Source of the DNA: Myxococcales bacterium
GTDB lineage: Bacteria; Myxococcota_A; Polyangia; Palsa-1104
Direction of reading: 5' to 3'
Length of the DNA stretch: 8,544 nucleotides
Assembly: GCA_023248835.1 (NCBI GenBank)
Contig: JAHFDU010000160.1
Span: forward strand, 1-8,544
This document shows, piece by piece, positions 1-7,200 of this stretch (position 1 is the stretch's first letter; every line of letters starts with the position of its first letter). Below the pieces are notes generated by a model. The model searched no databases and was not told where the DNA came from. It was given only the letters and a program-made list of their open reading frames with translations. Position numbers and translations under genes: made by a program.

Positions 1-655
1 CACCGAGCGCGAAACCGTCGAAAGGCAGAACGCAGATCTCTTCGATGTGGCGCAGACGCAAGTCGACGTCCGCTCCGCCCTGCACAATGCCAAAACGCAG
101 CTGCCCTTCGCTCGACGGCGCGGCAATGCAACGACTCGCCCAGCGCGTGGTGCGTGCCATCGCCTCCAGCACAACATCGCGTGCCGCATCGCCGGGTGGG
201 CATTGATCAAACGCCATCGCGATGTCGGAGCCGAGCACGGCTTGGATGTGCATCGACTGTTCGGGCGTGAGATTGCACAGCGCACCGTCGATCGGCGAAC
301 GAAACACCACGCCGTCTTCGCTCAATTTCGATAGCTGGGCCAGGCTGAAGACTTGAAAGCCGCCCGAATCGGTCAAAATCGGATGCGACCAGCCCATGAA
401 ACGATGCAGGCCGCCGTGCGCTGCGATCACTTCCAATCCGGGTCGCAGCCAGAGATGAAAGGTGTTGCCGAGAACAATTCGCGCGCCGAGTTTTTCGAGT
501 TCGCTGGGCGTGGCCGCTTTGACCGTGCCATAAGTTCCGACCGGCATGAAGATCGGTGTCGGCACTTCGCCGTGCCAAACGCGTAACCGCCCGGCGCGCG
601 CCTTGCCGCACTCGGCTTCCAGCGAAAACGTACTCACGCAGGGCGTACGAATCAA
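1..655 (-). CDS. tgt: Queuine/preQ1 tRNA-guanine transglycosylase, C-terminus cut by window edge
   Basis: Tgt swaps guanine-34 of GUN-anticodon tRNAs for preQ1 in bacteria; it is a cytoplasmic TIM-barrel enzyme. About 218 residues are visible, some 58% of the usual 370-380. Family motifs appear in order: PTPIFMPVGTYGTVKA, then VLGNTFHLWLRPG, then ILTDSGGFQVFSL (containing the conserved active-site Asp), then GSDIAMAFDQCPPGD (containing the conserved nucleophile-region Asp), then LRFGIVQGG, ending at DGFALG just before the substrate-binding GGL loop. The zinc site lies outside the window. The start is unusual. No ATG is available in frame. A TTG at 655-653 has an SD-like AGGGTGAG about 5 bases upstream, directly after an in-frame stop; a GTG at 637-635 is the alternative and gives VSTFSLEAE. 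The probable ancestral start was an ATG now displaced by the insertion at 637-770. The gene is downstream of and co-directional with queA. Identity is certain; the exact start is not. Confidence 0.95.
   Translation of the reverse strand, partial: MIRTPCVSTFSLEAECGKARAGRLRVWHGEVPTPIFMPVGTYGTVKAATPSELEKLGARIVLGNTFHLWLRPGLEVIAAHGGLHRFMGWSHPILTDSGGFQVFSLAQLSKLSEDGVVFRSPIDGALCNLTPEQSMHIQAVLGSDIAMAFDQCPPGDAARDVVLEAMARTTRWASRCIAAPSSEGQLRFGIVQGGADVDLRLRHIEEICVLPFDGFALG
631..636. repeat. Left copy of target-site duplication TACTCA
   Basis: TACTCA directly abuts the CGCAGGG terminal repeat and is matched by 771-776 on the other side. On the minus strand it encodes part of the tgt N-terminus (TGAGTA within GTG AGT ACG). 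The match is 8 bp, CGTACTCA, if the two bases outside are counted. Confidence 0.6.
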
Positions 656-777
656 GACCGCTCACCCTGAGCGAAGCGCAGCGCAGTCGAAGGGCGCCAG
701 CACGCGTCCTTCGCCCTTCGACGGCTCAGGAGGCTCAGGACGAGCGGCCTTAAGCTGCGATTTCCCTGCGTACTCAT
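652..777 (-). CDS. 41-codon ORF through the insertion, starting at the displaced tgt ATG
   Basis: The ATG at 777-775 overlaps the queA stop as ATGA. The frame reads MSTQGNRSLRPLV and continues through the hairpin to ...RFAQGERS, stopping at TGA 654-652. That stop overlaps the in-frame tgt TTG (655-653) as TTGA. The first three codons (Met-Ser-Thr) equal the presumed original tgt N-terminus; the rest is element sequence rich in Arg, Leu and Ser, with no recognisable fold. If translated, its likely role is to pass ribosomes from queA to tgt and melt the hairpin over the tgt SD. The peptide itself is probably functionless. This reading rests on geometry only, and the ORF may simply be incidental. 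Confidence 0.35.
   Translation of the reverse strand: MSTQGNRSLRPLVLSLLSRRRAKDACWRPSTALRFAQGERS
658..747. repeat. Long imperfect palindrome of two inverted CCTGAGC...GTCGAAGGGCG units
   Basis: Arm one (658-696) contains CCGCTC, CCTGAGC and GTCGAAGGGCG. Arm two (712-747) contains the reverse complements CGCCCTTCGAC, GCTCAGG and GAGCGG. The inner stem, 686-696 with 712-722, is a perfect 11 bp around a 15-nt loop. The 666-672/733-739 segment pairs over 7 bp and the outer 658-663/742-747 over 6 bp. Between them lie unequal spacers: 673-685 on one arm and 723-732 on the other. From memory, sequences of the type CCTTCGAC...GCTCAGG are common dispersed palindromic repeats in many bacterial genomes. 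In the queA-tgt mRNA this would fold into a strong hairpin. It lacks a following U-run, so it is not a typical intrinsic terminator. Confidence 0.8.
723..740. repeat. Tandem duplication GGCTCAGGA x2 within the palindrome
   Basis: GGCTCAGGA occurs at 723-731 and again immediately at 732-740. Both copies carry the GCTCAGG half of the palindromic unit, so either can pair with CCTGAGC at 666-672 and give two alternative registers of the same hairpin. It probably arose by slippage inside the repeat. Confidence 0.75.
771..776. repeat. Right copy of target-site duplication TACTCA
   Basis: This is identical to 631-636 and directly follows the CCCTGCG terminal repeat. On the minus strand it contains the queA stop codon (TGA, 776-774), and with base 777 it retains the presumed original tgt ATG (777-775). 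Confidence 0.6.
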
Positions 778-1805
778 GTGATCAGCATCGCATCGCCGTA
801 ACTGTAAAAGCGATAGTCGCAAGCGATCGCTTCGGCATAGGCAGAAAGAACGCGCTCGCGCCCGCCGAAAGCGCTCACCAGCATCAGCAGCGTCGAGCGC
901 GGCAAATGGAAGTTGGTCAAGAGCGCGTCGAAGCCGCGAAACACATGACCTGGCGAAATGAAAATATCGGTCGACCCGGTAGCGCCGCGTGCCGTGCCAT
1001 CGACGCTGATGGTTTCGAGTGTGCGCGCGACGGTGGTGCCGACAGCTACAATAGCGCGGTGTTCCGCGCGCGCGCTTCGGATCTTTTCCGCTGTGGCTTC
1101 GGACACCACAAAACGCTCAGGGTGCATGCGATGGCTCGCAATCTCCTCGCTGCGAACCGGCGAAAACGTGCCCGGGCCGACGTGCAGCGTGATCGATGCA
1201 ATCTCAATCTCAACCTGGCGCAGCGCCGCCACCAGCGCGGGCGTGAAATGCAGACCCGCGGTTGGCGCCGCCACTGCTCCAGGCGCTTCGGCAAACAGTG
1301 TCTGATAACGATCCGCGTCCGCTTTTTCGACTGGGCGTTCAATGTAAGGCGGCAGCGGCACTTGTCCTGCGCGCTGCAAAAACGCCAACAAACCCTCCTC
1401 ACTCGTTGCAAAATCAACGATCACGAATTCGTCGACAGTTTCCACCACGTCTACTCCGAAAGAGGCATCGATTTCGAGCCGGCCGCGACGAAACGGCTTC
1501 GACGCGCGACCAAGGCAGCGCCAGCGCTGGCGAGTCGCAGACCCTGCTATTTTTTCCACCAACAACAGCTCTACCTGCCCACCGGTCGGTTTGCGCGCAA
1601 ATAGCCGCGCCGGAATCACTTTTGTATCATTGACAATGATCAGCGCTCGCGGCGGCAACAGCGACGGCAAATCGCTGACGCGATGGTGGGCCAACGCCCC
1701 CTTTTTCGGCACCAACATGAGCCGCGCCTGATCGCGTTCGGCAAGCGGGGTCTGGGCAATGCGCTCTTTGGGCAAAACAAAATCAAAATCGGAGGTCCGC
1801 AACAT
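774..1805 (-). CDS. queA: S-adenosylmethionine:tRNA ribosyltransferase-isomerase
   Basis: QueA transfers and isomerises the ribosyl group of S-adenosylmethionine onto preQ1-modified tRNA to give epoxyqueuosine, the step after Tgt. The gene is complete at 343 residues (family roughly 340-360). Hallmark blocks are LIIVNDTKVIPARLF (55-69), VPLPPYI (149-155), YQTLFAEAPGAVAAPTAGLHFT (167-188), ITLHVGPGTFSPVR (205-218), IVAVGTTVARTLE (252-264), GSTDIFISPGHVFRGFDALLTNFHLPRSTLLMLVSAF (277-313) and the C-terminal YRFYSYGDAMLI (331-342). The ATG at 1805 fits the family N-terminus (MLRTSDFDFVLPKERIAQTPL); its SD is weak. The gene lies upstream of tgt, originally perhaps overlapping it by four bases. Its promoter must lie in the 28-bp gap or inside the divergent gene. 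Confidence 0.98.
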   Translation of the reverse strand: MLRTSDFDFVLPKERIAQTPLAERDQARLMLVPKKGALAHHRVSDLPSLLPPRALIIVNDTKVIPARLFARKPTGGQVELLLVEKIAGSATRQRWRCLGRASKPFRRGRLEIDASFGVDVVETVDEFVIVDFATSEEGLLAFLQRAGQVPLPPYIERPVEKADADRYQTLFAEAPGAVAAPTAGLHFTPALVAALRQVEIEIASITLHVGPGTFSPVRSEEIASHRMHPERFVVSEATAEKIRSARAEHRAIVAVGTTVARTLETISVDGTARGATGSTDIFISPGHVFRGFDALLTNFHLPRSTLLMLVSAFGGRERVLSAYAEAIACDYRFYSYGDAMLIT

Positions 1806-1826
1806 TTTTCAAGATCCAGTGCTAAA

Positions 1827-1847
1827 AAGAGGAATGCGATTCCTGTT
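1827..1847. promoter_or_regulatory. Dyad AGGAAT-GCG-ATTCCT over the start codon of the HEAT gene
   Basis: AGGAAT (1830-1833 plus the first two bases of the ATG) and ATTCCT (1839-1844) form a perfect 6-bp inverted repeat around GCG. Two more pairs (1827-1828 with 1846-1847) follow after one mismatch. It covers the only SD-like purines (AAAAAGAGG) and the ATG at 1834-1836, and sits about 25 bp upstream of the queA ATG on the other strand. It could be an operator shared by two divergent genes or a small start-occluding hairpin. It could also be chance. I could not find convincing -35/-10 boxes for either gene. Confidence 0.3.
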
Positions 1848-4236
1848 CTTTGTTGTGGCTGTTTCTAGCCTATTTTCGGCCGGCGCCCGAGCACAAACTG
1901 CAAAGAGCGCTGCCATCCTCGCCGGCGCCGAAACGCGCATCGCCAGTAAAACATTGCAGGCGACGCTGTTTGCCGACGGACAGTTGATCCTCGGCGACGA
2001 GCGCGGAAATCATTCCACCAAGATCGGCGTCGCCGGGGCGCGCTCCGCCAGTTTGCGTTTCGTTCACGTGGAGAAACAAGATTTCATCCATCTGCGCTTC
2101 GGGCGAACTCAAGCCGCCCTGCTTCTGCAAGACAAGGATGGCGGATTTTCTGTCGAAGAGATAGCCCGCGAAAACACCGGAGCCGAGGGCGATGGCGAGC
2201 GCTCGATTGAGTGGAATTTTGATTCGAATGGTCTTATGCGCTACCAAACCTCTCCGTCGCTCGACCGCTGCGACGGTGAAAACAAACTCCTACCCGAACG
2301 CTTCGATTTTTCGGCGCGACAATTTCGCCGCGTCGCCCTGCCAGTGCCCTTGGGCGGAACGCGACTGCGACCAAGCGCCTCCGTGCCGCCGGACCGCCCG
2401 CCGCTGTTTCACATGGTCGCTGCCTCGACTGCCGCAGGCGATGAAGGGCGCGCCGATCGCATCGCCGCGCCACGCGAACTCGAAGACAGCGATCTCGACA
2501 CCACTTGGCAGTCCGGTCCATTGGTCGGCCAGTGGGTCACTGCCCGCACACCGGCCAAACGCCCACTGCGGCTGTTGCGCATCGTCCCGGGCCCGACGCC
2601 GCCGCGCGAACTCATCATCCTCAGCGGCAACGGCGATCGATATCGCGTGACATTTTTCCCAAGTGAAAAGCCGCTGCTGTTTTCTCTACCAGAGAAAGCG
2701 GCCGCCTGCGTTTCATTCGTCGTCGCCGAAACAGCCGCTGAGCCGGCGCAAACGTCGCTGGCTGAAATTGCGATTTTTTCCGACGCCGACTACATCCCGC
2801 TGGCAAACTTGGCGATTGAATTGGCCACCGGCGACAACTCATGGGCCAAAGCGCCGCTCATCGCCGGGGGAAAACCCGCAGCGCAAGCGATCATCGCCCT
2901 GTGGCCGCGCAGCAACGATGAACAAAAACTGCGTCTGGGCGACGCGCTCAGTTCAATCTCCGCGCCCGACATCACTTCGGAGCTCGCCTCTGCGCTGGCG
3001 ACGGCACCAGAAAAAGCGCGACCGGCGCTGTTGCAAGCACTCGAGCGGCGCGGCGATGCCGCCATTGCTGCCGCGCTTCAGGTCGCCGCCGATGAAACCT
3101 TGCTCGTCGAAAATCGCGCCGCCGCAATCGATCTCAGCGGCAAGCTTCTCGAGCACTCAAAACACCAAGATGCAAATATCGATGGACTGTCAGGCAGCGC
3201 TGGGCGCGGTCCAGTAGAGCTGCGTGCGGCGACCCTGCGTGCGCTCAAGCAGATCTCTCATGGCGCACAATATCGTCAACAGCTCGAGTTGGCGATCACC
3301 AAGTTAAGCGCGCATTCACTGACCACCGACGCTCGGCGAGCGCTCGCTGATCTCTGTCTTGCAATCGCAGCCTACAGTGGGCCGCAGCTGCTCGAGGCCG
3401 CCTGGGCACGCGCCCGCGACGACGGCGATTTCGATCTGCGTTTTGCGCTTCTGCGAGCGCTCGGCGACAGCAAGCACAATTTTGAACCGGTTTTTTCGGA
3501 GGTGATCGCGCATGATCCCGACGAGGTGTTGCGCTGGGTCGCAACCGAGGCGGCGCACGACGAGACGACCTTGCTCAATGCGGCGCGTGATCGCGATCCG
3601 AGAACACGCCGGGCGGCCGTGCAGAAATTGGCGACGCTGAACAGCGACGGCAGTGAAAGAGAGCTAAGGCAAGCGCTGAAAAGCGATCGGTGGCCGATGG
3701 TGCGAAGTGAAGCCGCCGCTGCTCTCGGTCATCGCTGCCTGAATGCCAGCACCGGCGCAAAAGCCCATATCGCAACCGCGCTGGCGGAAGTTTTTCGCTA
3801 CGGACGCGGGTCTGAAAGCGTCCAGCTGGCTTCGATCGAAAGTTATTCTCACTGCAGCCAAAACTCGGAGCCGATTGAACAGGCACTCTTGCTAGAGAGT
3901 GCGCCGCTTTCGTTGCGTGAACTGGCCACCGCTTTACTCGCCCGTCGCTCTACCGGATCGCCAGCGCTCCTTTCCACAGCCCGAAGACTTCTGGCCGCGC
4001 CTACGCAAGATGAAAGCTGGTGGCGCTTGGTCGCCAGCTGCGTGCGCGCGCTCGGTCACACTCAAAACCGATCTGACGCTGTACTCGAAGTACTCTCCTC
4101 CGCGCTCGACTGCCCGGTCTCTGCAGTGATTCGAGTGGCCGCGCTTGACGCCGTGGCCGAGCTTTGTCCCGACGGCGCCAGCGCCGCATTCAAGCGCGGC
4201 AGCGCCGCCATCGGAGCTCGCCGTTGCCCCAAATAA
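1834..4236 (+). CDS. Exported discoidin-like domain / HEAT-repeat protein
   Basis: This is an 800-residue protein of unknown function. Residues 1-20 (MRFLFFVVAVSSLFSAGARA) form a signal peptide with an AxA cleavage site before QTAK, so it is probably periplasmic or secreted. About 25-190 is a beta-rich N-terminal region with Cys146 in a YQTSPSLDRCDGE segment. About 205-320 resembles a discoidin/F5-8C-type jelly roll: DSDLDTTWQSG, GQWVTART, LRLLRIVPG and SLAEIAIFSDAD are spaced like a 'solvent-exposed ligand' beta-sandwich. From about 330 to the end there are alpha-helical HEAT/armadillo-like repeats, for example PRTRRAAVQKLATL near 588 and RWPMVRSEAAAALGHRC near 619. I chose the ATG at 1834 because the signal peptide follows it directly; GTG 1819 (adding five residues, VLKRG) is possible, while the upstream ATG at 1759 would lie inside queA. 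The domain assignment is by eye. Such proteins usually act as scaffolds; no catalytic motif is seen. Confidence 0.85.
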   Translation: MRFLFFVVAVSSLFSAGARAQTAKSAAILAGAETRIASKTLQATLFADGQLILGDERGNHSTKIGVAGARSASLRFVHVEKQDFIHLRFGRTQAALLLQDKDGGFSVEEIARENTGAEGDGERSIEWNFDSNGLMRYQTSPSLDRCDGENKLLPERFDFSARQFRRVALPVPLGGTRLRPSASVPPDRPPLFHMVAASTAAGDEGRADRIAAPRELEDSDLDTTWQSGPLVGQWVTARTPAKRPLRLLRIVPGPTPPRELIILSGNGDRYRVTFFPSEKPLLFSLPEKAAACVSFVVAETAAEPAQTSLAEIAIFSDADYIPLANLAIELATGDNSWAKAPLIAGGKPAAQAIIALWPRSNDEQKLRLGDALSSISAPDITSELASALATAPEKARPALLQALERRGDAAIAAALQVAADETLLVENRAAAIDLSGKLLEHSKHQDANIDGLSGSAGRGPVELRAATLRALKQISHGAQYRQQLELAITKLSAHSLTTDARRALADLCLAIAAYSGPQLLEAAWARARDDGDFDLRFALLRALGDSKHNFEPVFSEVIAHDPDEVLRWVATEAAHDETTLLNAARDRDPRTRRAAVQKLATLNSDGSERELRQALKSDRWPMVRSEAAAALGHRCLNASTGAKAHIATALAEVFRYGRGSESVQLASIESYSHCSQNSEPIEQALLLESAPLSLRELATALLARRSTGSPALLSTARRLLAAPTQDESWWRLVASCVRALGHTQNRSDAVLEVLSSALDCPVSAVIRVAALDAVAELCPDGASAAFKRGSAAIGARRCPK

Positions 4237-4237
4237 A

Positions 4238-7200
4238 CTATTTTGCTTTTAGACGGGCGAGCGCTGCTCGCAGCGCTTCGTGGGCGGGTTCGATCTCAAG
4301 TCCGCGTTCGTACATCGCCACCGCTTTGGGCGTTTCGTTCGAACGCTCGTGAATTTCGCCAAGACAAAAATAGACTTCTGCTTTGTTGACGCCGCTCGAA
4401 GCGTCGAGATTTTGCAGCAACAGCGCGCGGTACATGCGCCGCGCCTTTTCGAGGTCTCCCTCTTCGAGATGCAGGCGGCCAAGCGCGACCAGCGTCGGTG
4501 GAAACACCGGGTCGGCCTGGTAGGCGGCGCCAAAGGCTGCGACGGCGCGCGGCCGATCTCCAACTTCGAGCGCTATCGCGCCAATCCGCGTCTGCAGTCG
4601 GCCAATCTCTTTCGGCCGCCTTCCCTTCTGCGCCGCCAGCCACTCGTACAGCGTCAGCGCTTCGTCGAAATGGCGATTGGCAAACGCCAAGTCGGCGAGC
4701 CGCTCTTTGAGCACGACTGGGCTCGGGGCGCCCTCGAGGCCACTGTCGGGTAGCTCGCGATTCGCCGTAGCCAACAGCTGCAATGCCCGTGGCGCGTCAT
4801 GCAACTTTTCAAAACAGAGGTCCGCGCACTCGGAAAGCAATGCGATGCGGGCCCCTCCGCTCGCTTGCGCCGCTTTGCTCTCGATGAGCACGCTGAGCCG
4901 AGCAAAATCCTCGCGTTGTCGCGCGTCCTCTTCAAGTGCCTGCAGCGCCTGAGTGTGGCCTGGATCGAGCGTCCACGCCTGCTCGTAGAATGGCAGCGCT
5001 GCGTCTTCTCCCGCTTCAAGCGCGGCCAGGCGCCCCATGCGGAAATAGAGGTTGGCCTGTTCCGCCTGGGTGGTACACAGGGGCAGCGCTCGCTCGAGCA
5101 GCAGGCGCGCCTCGCCGAGCTCGTTTTCCTCTTCCAAGATGCGCGCCAACCCAAGCAGCGCACCGCCGCTCTTCGGATCGCGCTCTAGGACGCGCAGCCA
5201 AAGCTCGCGCGCACCACTTGGATTCTGCAGCTGCGTCTCCCACACTTCCGCAGTTCGCATCAGCAGTGCGAGCTCGCCGGCTGCATCGGCACGCTGCTGC
5301 GCTCTTTTGCAACGAGTCGTCAGTAGATCGACCAGATCGTGCCAGCGCTCGGAACGCTCATAAATGGACTCCAGTTGGTCCAGCGCCCATTCGTTTTCGG
5401 AATCGGTCGACAGCAGATCATTGAGGTAACCGATCGCGTCCTCGAGCGTATTTGCTTCCAGCGCCCACTCCACCAGGCGTCTCGTCACTGCCAGCCGGGC
5501 GGAACCCGACGCAATCTCGAGCTGCCGCGTCAGCGCCTCGCGAACCGAATCGCGCTCGCCGCGCTGTCGCTCTATCCGCTCGAGTGCCTCGAGCGGTGCC
5601 ATCGAGGTCGGCGCTAGATCCGCAGCCTCCCGGTAACTGTCCGCGGCGTGTCCCAGTTCGCCGGCTTCCACCCAGAGCTGGGCAATCTCGAATTTGATCT
5701 CGAGCTGCAACTCCGTACTCGACGACAGGCGCGCTTTGCGTTCATAGAGTTCGACACGCTCGCTCGGAGCGTGGTTCCGCGAGATCGCCAAGTCGCTTAA
5801 GAACCACAACAGCGCATCGATCGCCTGCAGATCACTTTCGTCGACGGCGAGAACCTGGCGCAGTGCCGCCACCGCCAATTCTTTGTCGCCTAGATCATTG
5901 GCAGCTCGAGCCGCCACCTCGCGGTACAACTCTTTCTTGGCTGGTTCGTCGAGTTCGATGTCGGCACGCGCGAGCAATATCGGCACCAGCAGCGGAGTCG
6001 ATTTGCGGCGCCGGTAGATACCCTCGAGCAGATGCAACGTCTCGCTGCGCCCGGCGAAATCCGTCGATTGAAGCACCGGCTGCAGACAGGCTTCGGCGTG
6101 AAGTTCGTCTCCCGCAAGCAGCCACTGCTTGGCGGCTCGCACCTTGAGCGTCGGAACATCTTGGCAATCGGGTCGTTCGCTCAGCCGCTCAAACAGCGCC
6201 GCCACGTCGGTCGACTCTTGCGCCATCGCCGCCAGCCGCTCGACTTCATCGCAGAGCCGTTCGTCGTTGGGTTCGAGTTCAAGCGCGGCGGAAAGCGACA
6301 AAAGCGCCGCGACCTCATCGCCGAGGGATTCTGACAGCTCGGCGCTGCGTCTATGCAGAGCGCTGCGCTCCGCTACAGACGCATTGTGCAAACGCAATTC
6401 CGTCAACTCGCGCAGCTTGGTGAGGTTGTGTTCACTCTCATAAAGTGGCTCAAGCACGGACAGAGCAGCATCGATCTCGCTCGGCGCAGATCGTGCCACT
6501 TCCTCGAGTGAGGCCCTGGCTTGCGCATCTTGCGGCGCGCGTTCGAGCGCCGCCTGAAATGCAACGCGCGCAGCCGCCGCTCGCCCAAGCTCTCGCAGGC
6601 GCAACTGCCCCAGTTGGCAGAAACGCTGGGCTTGGGTCTGCTCGTCGCGGGTCGCCTCAGCAGTCCGTTCGAGCACTGGATCAAATTCGTCAAGCCGACC
6701 CCGTCGACGCTGCAATCGCTCGAGAGCTATGAGCGCTTCACTCTGCGCTCCATCCTCGGTAGCGCACTCAAGTGCCCGCGCAAACGCGAGGACCGCCGCG
6801 TCGTCATCGCCGATCGCCTCGCAGCCAGCGCCGAGCTTCTTGGCAACGACGTGGCTGACGCTCGGCTCGAGTGTCGCATCGAGCAGCTCTTTGAACAGAG
6901 TCACCAGCTGGCGCTCTAATCCGCTACGGCTCAATCGCTCGAGTTCAGCCACGGTTGCAGGATCGTATTGCTCTAGCACCGATCGGCGCTGCGCCAAAAA
7001 AGCCGCCTGAACGTCGCCGCGCGACTCCTCAAGCGTAGCAATGCGCCGAAACAGCTCCAACCGCTCCGGTCGTTCCAATTCGCTTTGCAAACGCAGCTCT
7101 GAAAGGCGCACCAGCGCGCCGCGATCGTCGACGCCGTCGTAAAAAAGTTCGAGCACCGCGATCGCTGGACGGGCTAGGTCCACATCCTCGAGGTGAGCCA

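Larger units (their letters stand above)
637..770. mobile_element. MITE-like 134-bp insertion between queA and tgt
   Basis: The stretch begins CGCAGGG (637-643) and ends CCCTGCG (764-770), a perfect 7-bp terminal inverted repeat. It is bordered on both sides by TACTCA (631-636 and 771-776), which reads as a 6-bp target-site duplication; the match extends to CGTACTCA because the outer CG is shared with the repeat end. It has no transposase, and its core is a large hairpin. The strongest support is functional: removing 140 bp (element plus one TACTCA) joins the queA stop to an ATG for tgt as ATGA, a common coupling arrangement, with ATG AGT ACG TTT continuing exactly into the tgt frame. The family is not recognised. 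It could instead be a REP-type palindromic unit whose flanking repeats arose by chance, but the restored overlap argues against that. Confidence 0.65.

Noticed and set aside
658..747. The spacer hairpin as an intrinsic terminator of queA or as a preQ1 riboswitch
   Set aside because: There is no U-tract after the stem in the minus direction, and tgt continues in the same direction. A preQ1 aptamer would be small and upstream of synthesis or transport genes, and this sequence looks like a dispersed repeat instead.
546..1604. Plus-strand open frame of 352 codons across tgt, the spacer and queA
   Set aside because: It is antisense to two certain enzymes, shows no family motif and is biased as expected of a shadow frame in GC-rich DNA.
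1759..1833. Upstream in-frame ATG (1759) for the HEAT gene, adding 25 residues
   Set aside because: It lies within the queA coding region and would put a charged tail before a clean signal peptide that already begins at 1834.
4257..4278. Hairpin AGCGCTG-CTCG-CAGCGCT near the convergent stops, as a terminator
   Set aside because: It is inside the TPR coding sequence and no T-run follows it on either strand; the T-rich bases precede it on the plus strand.
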